DNA of 64,000 nt from Shinella sp032095155 (lineage in GTDB: Bacteria; Pseudomonadota; Alphaproteobacteria; Rhizobiales; Rhizobiaceae), in NCBI RefSeq assembly GCF_049199905.1, contig NZ_JBLZPK010000034.1, positions 1 through 64,000 on the forward strand, read 5' to 3'. The notes beneath the pieces are model-generated. The model ran no database searches, was not told where the DNA came from, and saw nothing but the letters and a program-made list of their open reading frames with translations. This document shows positions 1-8,292 of this stretch, piece by piece (the first letter of the stretch is position 1; every line of letters starts with the position of its first letter). A program made the position numbers and the translations under genes.

Positions 1-1
1 G

Positions 2-2866
2 GCGGATGCCTTCCGCGCCGGCGAGGGCGCAAAGCCCGGCGCCGAGACCTTCACCATCGTGATCCCGCCGCCGAACGTCACGGGCTCGCTGCATATGGGC
101 CATGCGCTCAACAACACGCTGCAGGACATCATGGTCCGCTTCGAGCGCATGCGCGGCAAGGACGTGCTGTGGCAGCCGGGCATGGACCATGCCGGCATCG
201 CGACCCAGATGGTCGTCGAGCGCAAGCTCGCCGCCGAAAAGCTGCCGGGCCGCCGCGAGATGGGCCGCGAGGCCTTCATCGAAAAGGTCTGGGAGTGGAA
301 GGCCGAATCGGGCGGCCTGATCTTCAACCAGCTGAAGCGCCTCGGCGCGTCCTGCGACTGGTCGCGCGAACGCTTCACCATGGACGAGGGGCTGTCGGAA
401 GCCGTGCTCGAAGTCTTCGTCTCCCTCTACAAGGAGGGCCTGATTTACCGCGGCAAGCGTCTCGTCAACTGGGACCCGAAATTTGAAACGGCGATTTCCG
501 ATCTCGAAGTCGAGAATAAGGAAGTCGACGGCCATATGTGGCACTTCAAGTACCCGCTCGCCGACGGTGCCACCTATACCTATGTCGAGAAGGACGCTGA
601 CGGCAACGTCACCTTCCAGGAAGAGCGCGACTATATCTCGATCGCCACCACGCGTCCGGAAACGATGCTGGGCGACGGCGCGGTTGCCGTTCATCCGACG
701 GACGAGCGTTATGCGCCGATCGTCGGCAAGCTTTGCGAAATCCCGGTCGGCCCGAAAGAACACCGCCGCCTGATCCCGATCATCACCGACGAATATCCGG
801 AGAAGGATTTCGGCTCGGGGGCGGTCAAGATCACCGGCGCGCACGACTTCAACGACTACCAGGTCGCCAAGCGCAACAATATCCCGCTCTACCGTCTGAT
901 GGACACGCAGGCCGCCATGCGCGCCGATGGCGAGCCCTATGCGGTCTATGCCGCGCAGGCGCTCGAGATCGCCAAGTCCGGCCATGTTCCCGGTGAGGCC
1001 GAAGTCGACGACATCAACCTCGTTCCCGATGAATATCGCGGCCTCGACCGCTACGAGGCCCGCAAGCGCATCATCGATGCCATCAATGCCGAAGGCCTTG
1101 CCGTCACCGTCAAGGACGCCGAAGGCAACGACATTCCGTATGTCGAGAACAAGAAGGTCATGCAGCCCTTCGGCGACCGCTCCGGCGTCGTCATCGAGCC
1201 GATGCTGACCGACCAGTGGTTCGCCGACGCCAAGACGCTTGCCAAGCCCGCCATCGCTTCCGTTCGCGAAGGCCGCACCAACTTCGTTCCGAAGAACTGG
1301 GAAAAGACCTACTTCGAATGGATGGAAAACATCGAGCCCTGGTGCATCTCGCGCCAGCTCTGGTGGGGGCACCAGATCCCGGCCTGGTACGGTCCGGATG
1401 GCCAGGTCTTCGTCGAAAAGACCGAGGAGGAGGCGCTGCACGCCGCCATTCAGCATTACATCGCGCATGAAGGTCCGTGGAAGGCCTGGGTCGAGGAGAA
1501 GCTGGAGAATTTTGCGCCGGGTGAAATCCTGACGCGTGACGAGGACGTACTCGACACGTGGTTCTCCTCCGCGCTCTGGCCGTTCTCGACGCTTGGCTGG
1601 CCGGAAAAGACGCCGGAACTAGCGAAATACTACCAGACCGACGTGCTCGTCACCGGCTTCGACATCATCTTCTTCTGGGTCGCCCGCATGATGATGATGG
1701 GCTTGCACTTCATGAAGGATGAACTCGGCAACCCGGTCGAGCCGTTCCACACCGTCTATGTCCACGCGCTCGTGCGTGACAAGAACGGGCAGAAGATGTC
1801 GAAGTCCAAGGGCAACGTCATCGACCCGCTCGAGCTGATCGACGAATACGGCGCGGACGCACTGCGCTTCACGCTGGCCGTCATGGCCGCGCAGGGCCGC
1901 GACGTGAAGCTCGATCCGGCCCGCATCGCCGGCTATCGCAACTTCGGTACCAAGCTGTGGAACGCCACGCGCTTCGCTGAGATGAACGGCGTCGCCTCCG
2001 ATCCGAAGTTCGTGCCGGAAGCGGCATCGCTGACGATCAACCGCTGGATCCTGACGGAACTCGCACGCACCGCGCGCGACGTCACCGAGGCGATCGAGAC
2101 ATACCGCTTCAACGATGCGGCCGGCACGCTCTATCGCTTCATCTGGAACCAGTTCTGCGACTGGTATCTGGAGCTTCTGAAGCCGGTCTTCGCCGGCGAG
2201 GACGAGGCAGCCAAGGCGGAATCGCAGGCTTGCGCCGCTTATGTTCTGGAAGAGACCTACAAGCTCCTCCACCCGTTCATGCCCTTCATGACGGAGGAGC
2301 TGTGGGCGCATACGGCGGGCGAGGGCAAGAGCCGCGACAGCCTGATCTGCCACGCCGAATGGCCGGCACCCGCTTACGGTGACGACGCCGCGGCCGACGA
2401 GATCAACTGGCTGATCGACCTCGTATCCGGCATCCGCTCGGTCCGCGCCGAGATGAACGTACCGCCGAGCGCCACCGCACCGCTCATCGTCGTCGGTGCC
2501 AATGCACTGACCCAGAAGCGGCTTGCAACGCATGACAGCGCGATCCGCCGCCTGGCGCGCGTTTCCGAGATCGGCCTGGAGAATGCGGCCCCCAAGGGCG
2601 CGGCGCAGATCGTCGTCGGCGAGGCCACGGCCTGCCTGCCACTCGGCAACCTGATCGATCTCGGCGCCGAAAAGGCCCGCCTCGAAAAGGCGATCGAAAA
2701 GGCCAAGGCCGAAGCCGGCCGCATCCAGGGCAAGCTCTCGAACGAAAAGTTCGTTGCCAATGCCAAGCCCGAAGTTGTGGAAGCCGAACGCGAGCGCTTC
2801 GGGGAGCTGGAGCAACAGCTCGCTAGCCTCGCCGTAGCACTGACACGGGTCAGCGAAGCCGGCTGA
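2..2866 (+). CDS. valS: Valine--tRNA ligase, 5' truncated by window edge
   Basis: Charges tRNA-Val with valine in the cytoplasm; a class Ia synthetase with an editing domain. The frame is open from base 2, so the true start lies upstream, probably some 20 codons away judged from family length. The HIGH-type motif HMGH begins near residue 31 of the visible part and the KMSKS motif near residue 598. The last 70 residues are a charged coiled coil (LEKAIEKAKAEAGRIQGKL), as expected for the ValRS C-terminal arm that contacts tRNA. The stop is at 2864-2866, followed by a hairpin. Identification is secure. Confidence 0.97.
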   Translation, partial: ADAFRAGEGAKPGAETFTIVIPPPNVTGSLHMGHALNNTLQDIMVRFERMRGKDVLWQPGMDHAGIATQMVVERKLAAEKLPGRREMGREAFIEKVWEWKAESGGLIFNQLKRLGASCDWSRERFTMDEGLSEAVLEVFVSLYKEGLIYRGKRLVNWDPKFETAISDLEVENKEVDGHMWHFKYPLADGATYTYVEKDADGNVTFQEERDYISIATTRPETMLGDGAVAVHPTDERYAPIVGKLCEIPVGPKEHRRLIPIITDEYPEKDFGSGAVKITGAHDFNDYQVAKRNNIPLYRLMDTQAAMRADGEPYAVYAAQALEIAKSGHVPGEAEVDDINLVPDEYRGLDRYEARKRIIDAINAEGLAVTVKDAEGNDIPYVENKKVMQPFGDRSGVVIEPMLTDQWFADAKTLAKPAIASVREGRTNFVPKNWEKTYFEWMENIEPWCISRQLWWGHQIPAWYGPDGQVFVEKTEEEALHAAIQHYIAHEGPWKAWVEEKLENFAPGEILTRDEDVLDTWFSSALWPFSTLGWPEKTPELAKYYQTDVLVTGFDIIFFWVARMMMMGLHFMKDELGNPVEPFHTVYVHALVRDKNGQKMSKSKGNVIDPLELIDEYGADALRFTLAVMAAQGRDVKLDPARIAGYRNFGTKLWNATRFAEMNGVASDPKFVPEAASLTINRWILTELARTARDVTEAIETYRFNDAAGTLYRFIWNQFCDWYLELLKPVFAGEDEAAKAESQACAAYVLEETYKLLHPFMPFMTEELWAHTAGEGKSRDSLICHAEWPAPAYGDDAAADEINWLIDLVSGIRSVRAEMNVPPSATAPLIVVGANALTQKRLATHDSAIRRLARVSEIGLENAAPKGAAQIVVGEATACLPLGNLIDLGAEKARLEKAIEKAKAEAGRIQGKLSNEKFVANAKPEVVEAERERFGELEQQLASLAVALTRVSEAG

Positions 2867-2899
2867 TTCCACGTATTGCGTGCGAAAACCACTGCAAAG

Positions 2900-2932
2900 T
2901 CGCGCCGGTACCCCCGGCGCGGCTTATTATTC
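2900..2932 (+). terminator. Putative valS terminator hairpin
   Basis: CGCGCCGG at 2901-2908 pairs with CCGGCGCG at 2914-2921 around a short loop. The following bases are T-rich but interrupted, so termination may be weak. Confidence 0.45.
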
Positions 2933-3209
2933 GTATGGTGGCTGCAAAATTTTCATTGTGGTCGAAATGTGACATGATGTCGCGAATGTGGAAAGTTATT
3001 CTCCGGTACACGGATTGATGTTTGTCATTTTGGAATTTCGTTCCGTTCAGCGTGTTTGCTGAGGGGCTTCAGAAAAATCTTACGTAATTTTGTAGTCGCA
3101 CATCGGAAATCACAGGCAAGAACTGGGGTTTGCCAAGGCGGCGTGCGTCTTCGATAGTCCATGTCGAACATGCGGTGGAGAGGCTGCATATGACATTGGG
3201 GGATTATGA
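2933..3209 (+). other. Intergenic leader before the FadL-like gene
   Basis: About 280 bases of clearly lower GC than the flanking genes separate valS from the porin gene. I see no conserved ORF, tRNA or strong hairpin here. It presumably holds the porin promoter and a long 5' leader; GGGGGA at 3198-3203 is the ribosome binding site. Confidence 0.5.
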
Positions 3210-4370
3210 ATGATCAGCTCGATCTTCAAGAACGGTGTTCTCACCGTAGCGGCATTGGCAGCCTTTGCGAGCGTTGCCCAGGCGGGCGGCTTCGCGCGCG
3301 GTGAAGCGGACACGGATATTCTGTTCGACGCCGACGACTACGCGTTTCGGGCAGGGGCGACCTATGTTTCTCCGCGTCGTGAATTCGAGACGACCGGTGG
3401 CGTCGCCAACAACGACGGCGTCTATACAGAGGGATATTGGATCCCGAGCATTGCGGCCAAGATCGGCGTCAGCGAAAACTTCGCCTGCGCCCTGACCTAC
3501 ACCCAGCCCTTCGGCGCGCAGGCCAACTATGGCATGGACGCCCGGATGGCGGCCATCGCCAACGGCAACAATCCCTACGGCGAAAAGGGTTTCAAGACCA
3601 ACGAATACGGCGCGACCTGCGACGTGAAGTTCGATGCGGGCAAGGGCAAGCTGCACCTTCTCGGCGGTATCTTCATGCAGGATTTCTCCTACACGGCGGT
3701 CAACGAACTCGACACGATCCTGCCGGGATCGACCCGCCACGGCACACTTCGCCTCGAAGACGACTCGGCCATCGGCTATCGTTTGGGTGCGGCTTACGAA
3801 ATCACGGAATACGCGCTGCGCGTCTCCTTGATGTACCGCTCCAAGATCAAGCATGAAGCGGACGAAGGCTCCTATGATGTCATGGACCTTGGCTCCATCT
3901 TTCTTCCGGCGACCGGCTACGGCACGCTTCCGCAGTCGCTGAAGCTTTCGGCCCAGACGGGTGTCGCCGAGGGCTGGCTGGTCTACGGCTCGGTCAAGTG
4001 GACGGACTGGAGCGTTCTCGACGCGCTGAACTACAATATCGGCGGCACGGATTTCCGTGATGCCTATAACTGGAAGGACGGCTGGACCGTTCAGGCGGGC
4101 GTCGCTCATGTCTTCACGGAAAAGCTGACCGGCACGGTCAACCTGACCTGGGATAGCGGTGTGGGCACGGGTGCCGATATCAACACCGATACCTGGACCC
4201 TCGGCGCCGGTATCCAGGCCAAGCTCGGCCCCGGCGATCTTCGTTTCGGCGGCGGCGTCAGCTACCTGACCTCGGGCAGCCAGTCCGCTTCCAAGGGCGC
4301 AAGCTACGACGCGACGGCGGGCGGCGATTGGTCCTACGCCGTCTCCGGCTCCTACAAGATCTCGTTCTGA
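3210..4370 (+). CDS. FadL/OmpP1/TodX-family outer membrane protein
   Basis: Predicted beta-barrel outer membrane channel of the FadL family, which takes up long-chain fatty acids or other hydrophobic compounds. Residues 1-24 form a Sec signal peptide ending in VAQA before GGFARGEAD. The mature chain alternates aromatic and polar residues typical of beta strands and ends in phenylalanine (YKISF), the usual signal for BamA-mediated insertion. At 386 residues it is a little shorter than E. coli FadL. GGGGGA lies seven bases before the ATG. It forms its own unit, closed by a strong terminator. The substrate cannot be told from sequence. Confidence 0.85.
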   Translation: MISSIFKNGVLTVAALAAFASVAQAGGFARGEADTDILFDADDYAFRAGATYVSPRREFETTGGVANNDGVYTEGYWIPSIAAKIGVSENFACALTYTQPFGAQANYGMDARMAAIANGNNPYGEKGFKTNEYGATCDVKFDAGKGKLHLLGGIFMQDFSYTAVNELDTILPGSTRHGTLRLEDDSAIGYRLGAAYEITEYALRVSLMYRSKIKHEADEGSYDVMDLGSIFLPATGYGTLPQSLKLSAQTGVAEGWLVYGSVKWTDWSVLDALNYNIGGTDFRDAYNWKDGWTVQAGVAHVFTEKLTGTVNLTWDSGVGTGADINTDTWTLGAGIQAKLGPGDLRFGGGVSYLTSGSQSASKGASYDATAGGDWSYAVSGSYKISF

Positions 4371-4392
4371 TCGGCGGACCAGAAGCATCGGA

Positions 4393-4426
4393 AAAAGGCC
4401 CGGCGTCATCGCCGGGCCTTTTTTCT
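4393..4426 (+). terminator. Rho-independent terminator of the FadL-like gene
   Basis: GGCCCGGCG at 4397-4405 pairs perfectly with CGCCGGGCC at 4410-4418 around a TCAT loop and is followed directly by six T. Confidence 0.9.
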
Positions 4427-4722
4427 TGGTTAACACTTCGTTGAATTGCAGCCCGCCTTCTGGGGAAGCCACAGCGAAGCGTGAAAATATGTGACGGAAT
4501 CGCAACACATTTTTTTCCAGAGTTTGCTACACCCCTAGGCAAGCGACCAAATGTCCATTTCCCGCCACAAACGGGGCGCAGCGATACGGACATGAAACGC
4601 GTGGAACCGCGCTTAAGGAAACGATGAGCCAGCCGATGTCATTGCTGCCGGAAACCCGCACGGACCCCGTGCCTTCCCGGTTTGGCCTATGCCGGAAAGC
4701 CAGGCGCGGAATTGTAGAGTCG
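4427..4722 (+). other. Intergenic region upstream of exoR
   Basis: Roughly 300 bases between the porin terminator and the preferred exoR start. The exoR reading frame stays open back to 4624, but that part has no family resemblance. I see no further gene; the exoR promoter should lie here. Confidence 0.4.
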
Positions 4723-5526
4723 ATGCCGAAGTCCGAGTTGATGCCGATGAAACTATTGGTAATGGGCCTGTGTCTTTCGCTTTCCTCCGGGTTGGCGTCC
4801 CAGGCTTTCGCATTTGACACGCAATCCGGCGTCAGCCGGGAAAGCGGTCCCTTCGACCTCTTCAAGTTCGGCTTCTTCTCCTACAAGGAGGGCCGCAAGG
4901 GCGATGCCGTCGAGGCCTATCGCTATGCGGCGGAAAAGGGCCATACCGGATCGCGCTGGGCGCTCGCCAACATGTATGCCGACGGCGACGGCGTGCCGGA
5001 AAACGATCTCGAAGCCTTCAAGATCTACAGCGAGATCGCCCAGGCCGGCGTGGAGCCGGGCTCGGAAGACACCGGCTACTTCGCCAATGCGCTGATCGCG
5101 CTTGCCGGCTACTACCGCCGCGGCATTTCCGACAGCCCCGTCAAGATCGACCTTGCCCAAGCCCGCCAGCTCTATTTCCAGGCCGCGTCCGCCTTCGGCA
5201 TTCCCGAGGCGCAGTTCCAGCTCGGCCGCATGATGCTTTCCGGCGAGGGCGGCTCCGTCAGCGTGCACCAGGCCAAGAAATGGCTGAACCGCGCCCGTAA
5301 CAACGGCCATGCCGGTGCGCTGGGCCTTTTCGGCAACATCATCTTCCAGGAAGGCGATACGGCCCGCGGCCTTGCCTTCATGACCGCCGCTCTTGACCAT
5401 TGCCCGCCGAAGGATTGTGGCTGGTTGCAGGCGACGCAGGAGGAAGCTTTCTCGGTGGCGAGCGAAGAGGACCGCCGCAAGGGCGTGGCGCTCGCACAGA
5501 ACATCCGCTTCAATTCGGGCGAATAA
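4723..5526 (+). CDS. exoR: Periplasmic regulator ExoR (Sel1-repeat protein)
   Basis: ExoR is a periplasmic inhibitor of the sensor kinase ExoS, so it controls the ExoS-ChvI system that governs succinoglycan, flagella and host invasion in rhizobia. The protein matches the rhizobial ExoR pattern: signal peptide ending SQAFA, then FDTQSGV, SGPFDLFKFGF, EKGHTGSRWALANMYADGDG and several Sel1 repeats to the C-terminus. The ATG at 4723 gives 267 residues, the family length; the frame continues upstream to 4624, but that extension is not family-like, and 4741 or 4747 remain possible. It is convergent with xthA. Recognition rests on remembered family sequence and is strong. Confidence 0.9.
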   Translation: MPKSELMPMKLLVMGLCLSLSSGLASQAFAFDTQSGVSRESGPFDLFKFGFFSYKEGRKGDAVEAYRYAAEKGHTGSRWALANMYADGDGVPENDLEAFKIYSEIAQAGVEPGSEDTGYFANALIALAGYYRRGISDSPVKIDLAQARQLYFQAASAFGIPEAQFQLGRMMLSGEGGSVSVHQAKKWLNRARNNGHAGALGLFGNIIFQEGDTARGLAFMTAALDHCPPKDCGWLQATQEEAFSVASEEDRRKGVALAQNIRFNSGE

Positions 5527-5566
5527 ATCTCTTGAAATCAGGGCAGGGCGCTTGGTCGCCCCGAGG

Positions 5567-6376
5567 CTACGCTGCCGTCGACAGCGCGTAGTCGAGCACG
5601 GCCACGACCGGAACGTGGTCGGACGGCTTTTCCCAGTTGCGCACGTGCTTTTCGACATCCGTCGAGACGAGTCGGTCGGACGCTTCGGCCGACAGCATCA
5701 GGTGGTCGATGCGGATACCGTTGTTTTTCGGCCAGGCCCCGGCCTGGTAATCCCAGAACGTATAGAGCGGTGTTGCATCGGATGAGGCGCGCACGGCATC
5801 GGTGAGGCCAAGATTTTCCAGCCGGCGGAAAGCCTGGCGGGTCGGCGGCAGGTAGAGCGCGTCGCGTTCCCAGACTTTCACGTCCCAGCAGTCGTGCGGC
5901 TCGGGAATGACATTGTAGTCGCCGGCTAGGATCAGCGGTTCCTCGAGCGCCAGCCGGTCCTCGGTAAAGGCGACGAGACGATCCATCCAGGAGAGCTTGT
6001 AGGGATACTTGACCGGATCTTCAGGCGGATTGCCGTTCGGCAGGTAAAGGCAGCAGAAGCGGATCGCGCCACCCTCGACGGAAAATACGCCCTCGATGAA
6101 GCGGGACTGTTCGTCGCCCTCGCCACCGGGCAGGCCGCGGTTCACTTCATCGGGGCGGATCTTGGAGAGCAGCGCGACGCCATTGAAACCCTTCTGGCCA
6201 TGCGTCTCGATATGAAAGCCGAGCGCCTCGATCTCGGCGCGCGGAAAGCCCTCGTCGACCGTCTTGATTTCCTGCAGGCCGACGATATCGGGGTTCGATT
6301 CCTTCAGCCACGCGACGAGATTGTCGATGCGCGCCCGCACGCCGTTGATGTTCCAGGTGGCAATCTTGATCGGCAT
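5567..6376 (-). CDS. xthA: Exodeoxyribonuclease III
   Basis: AP endonuclease/3'-5' exonuclease of base excision repair, which cuts DNA at abasic sites. The 269-residue protein has the endonuclease/exonuclease/phosphatase fold motifs in order: WNINGVRAR at residues 8-16, LQEIK with the metal-binding Glu36, GDYNVIP near residue 150, and the C-terminal SDHVPV carrying the catalytic histidine. Length and motif order match ExoIII. It ends 40 bases from the convergent exoR stop, and erpA lies upstream on the same strand with a 78-base gap, so the two may or may not be cotranscribed. Confidence 0.95.
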   Translation of the reverse strand: MPIKIATWNINGVRARIDNLVAWLKESNPDIVGLQEIKTVDEGFPRAEIEALGFHIETHGQKGFNGVALLSKIRPDEVNRGLPGGEGDEQSRFIEGVFSVEGGAIRFCCLYLPNGNPPEDPVKYPYKLSWMDRLVAFTEDRLALEEPLILAGDYNVIPEPHDCWDVKVWERDALYLPPTRQAFRRLENLGLTDAVRASSDATPLYTFWDYQAGAWPKNNGIRIDHLMLSAEASDRLVSTDVEKHVRNWEKPSDHVPVVAVLDYALSTAA

Positions 6377-6454
6377 GCGGGGTTCCTGTGAGATCAGAGC
6401 AATTCCAGCAAAAATGTGTAGCGGTTTTGCGTCCGGAATTGCGGAAAAGATTGC

Positions 6455-6787
6455 TTAGATCGAGAAGCTGGTGCCGCAGCCACAGCTGGCGACGGCGTTC
6501 GGGTTCCTGATCTGGAAGGACTGGCCAAGAAGGTTGTCGATGAAATCGATCTCCGACCCGTCCATATAGACGAGCGAGAGCTGGTCGATCAGCACCTTGG
6601 CATTGTCCTTTTCGAGCACCATGTCGTCGTCCTGCTGGTCCTCGACGAGGTCGAATTTATAGGAAAAGCCGGAACAGCCGCCACCTTCGACGGAGACGCG
6701 CAGCGCCTGCTTTTCGGGGGCCGAGCCCAGGATCGATGCGATGCGCCGGGCGGCGGCATCGGAGATGGTAACGGACTTGTCGGTCAT
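6455..6787 (-). CDS. erpA: Iron-sulfur cluster insertion protein (A-type carrier, ErpA/IscA/HesB family)
   Basis: A-type carrier that passes iron-sulfur clusters to apo-enzymes. The 110-residue protein carries the three conserved cysteines: Cys38 in GGGCSGF and Cys102 and Cys104 in the C-terminal SCGCGTSFSI. It is divergent from dgt across about 220 bases, an arrangement common in alphaproteobacteria, where this copy is usually named ErpA. The family is certain; whether it acts as ErpA, IscA or SufA cannot be told from the motif alone. Confidence 0.88.
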   Translation of the reverse strand: MTDKSVTISDAAARRIASILGSAPEKQALRVSVEGGGCSGFSYKFDLVEDQQDDDMVLEKDNAKVLIDQLSLVYMDGSEIDFIDNLLGQSFQIRNPNAVASCGCGTSFSI

Positions 6788-7005
6788 GTCTGCCTCCTGC
6801 CGGGGTCAAGATCCGGAGAGAATCGCTTTCTTGGAAGACGGCGACGGCCGGGCCGTCATGCATCCCGCTGCTGTAAGCCATTCAGACAAATCTCTGAAAA
6901 GATTTGTTTTTCAAGCTTTGCTTGCAGCCGGACTTGCCGCTGTGCACACTATAGGTATGAAGGCATTGAGGCCGCGTCAATGGGCGGCGTGACGGCAGGT
7001 GACGA

Positions 7006-8226
7006 ATGACGTTTGACAGACATGCGCTTGGGTTCGGCGCCGGGCAACGGGCGATCTATGCGTCCGACCCCTGGGCGACGCGCGGACGGCTTCATGCCGA
7101 GAGCGATAGTCCCACCCGCTCGGACTTCCAGCGCGACCGCGACCGCATCGTGCACACCACCGCCTTCCGGCGCCTCAAGCACAAGACGCAGGTCTTCATC
7201 GCTGCCGACGGAGACCATTATCGCACGCGCCTGACGCATACGATCGAGGTCGCGCAGATCGCCCGCGCGCTGGCGCGCGCCCTGAAACTCGACGAAGACC
7301 TCGCCGAGGGCGTGGCGCTGGTGCACGATTTCGGCCACACGCCCTTCGGCCATACCGGGGAGGACGCGCTGGACGCGGTGCTGAAACCCTTCGGCGGCTT
7401 CGACCACAATGCCCAGTCGCTGCGCATCGTCACCAAGCTGGAGCGGCGTTATGCGGAGTTCGACGGGCTGAACCTGACATGGGAAAGCCTGGAAGGGCTC
7501 GTCAAGCACAACGGCCCGCTGATCGGCCCGACCGGCGAATGCACCCATGGCGAGGACGTGCCGCGGCCGATCCTCGAATATTGCGCTATGCACGATCTGG
7601 AACTTGGCAGCTTCGCCAGCATGGAGGCGCAGGTCGCGGCAATTGCCGATGATATCGCCTATAACACCCATGACATCGACGACGGGCTGCGCTCCGGCTA
7701 CCTCACCTTCGAGATGCTGGAGGAGGTGCCGTTCCTCGCCGGGCTGATGAAGGAAGTCTCCGACAAGTACCCGGGCCTGGAAGCGCCGCGCTTCACGCAC
7801 GAAATCATGCGACGCCAGATCACCCGCATGGTCGAGGACGTCATCGGCTACGCGCAGGCGGCCATCCGCGAGGAGCGGCCGGAGAGCGCGCAGGACGTGC
7901 GCAAGGCGCATCGCTGCCTCGCGACCTTCACCGAGGCGATGTCGGTGACGGACAAGCAGATCAAGAAGCTGCTGTTCTCGCGCATCTACCGCCATCCCGA
8001 CGTGATGCGCGTGCGCGCCAATGCGGCCGAGATCCTGACGGACCTCTATCATGTCTATATGGACGACCCGCAGCTCATGCAGGGGCACTATTGGGTGGAC
8101 CGCATCGCCAGCATGCCGGAATCGGCGCGGGCCCGCCATGTCGGCGATTATCTCGCCGGAATGACCGACAACTACGCGGTCGACACGCACCGACGGCTGT
8201 TTGACCATACTCCGGATTTGCGATAG
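7006..8226 (+). CDS. dgt: Deoxyguanosinetriphosphate triphosphohydrolase-like protein
   Basis: HD-domain dNTPase predicted to hydrolyse dNTPs to nucleosides and triphosphate. The HD signature is present: RLTHTIEVAQIARALA supplies the first histidine and VHDFGHTPFGHTGE the HD pair with further metal ligands. RRLKHKTQVF precedes it, as in the type 2 dGTPase-like subfamily. At 406 residues it is shorter than E. coli Dgt, which is normal for the alphaproteobacterial group. It is divergent from erpA and 66 bases upstream of argS, probably in the same transcript. Substrate preference is not defined by sequence. Confidence 0.93.
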   Translation: MTFDRHALGFGAGQRAIYASDPWATRGRLHAESDSPTRSDFQRDRDRIVHTTAFRRLKHKTQVFIAADGDHYRTRLTHTIEVAQIARALARALKLDEDLAEGVALVHDFGHTPFGHTGEDALDAVLKPFGGFDHNAQSLRIVTKLERRYAEFDGLNLTWESLEGLVKHNGPLIGPTGECTHGEDVPRPILEYCAMHDLELGSFASMEAQVAAIADDIAYNTHDIDDGLRSGYLTFEMLEEVPFLAGLMKEVSDKYPGLEAPRFTHEIMRRQITRMVEDVIGYAQAAIREERPESAQDVRKAHRCLATFTEAMSVTDKQIKKLLFSRIYRHPDVMRVRANAAEILTDLYHVYMDDPQLMQGHYWVDRIASMPESARARHVGDYLAGMTDNYAVDTHRRLFDHTPDLR

Positions 8227-8292
8227 TCACCCGCCGAACCGAACTTCTTCGCAGGAATGGCCATAAATGGCCGCCGCGAGCGGATGGATGAG

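Noticed and set aside
6377..6454. An xthA-erpA operon
   Set aside because: The 78-base gap without coupling signals does not allow a clear statement; I kept the genes separate.
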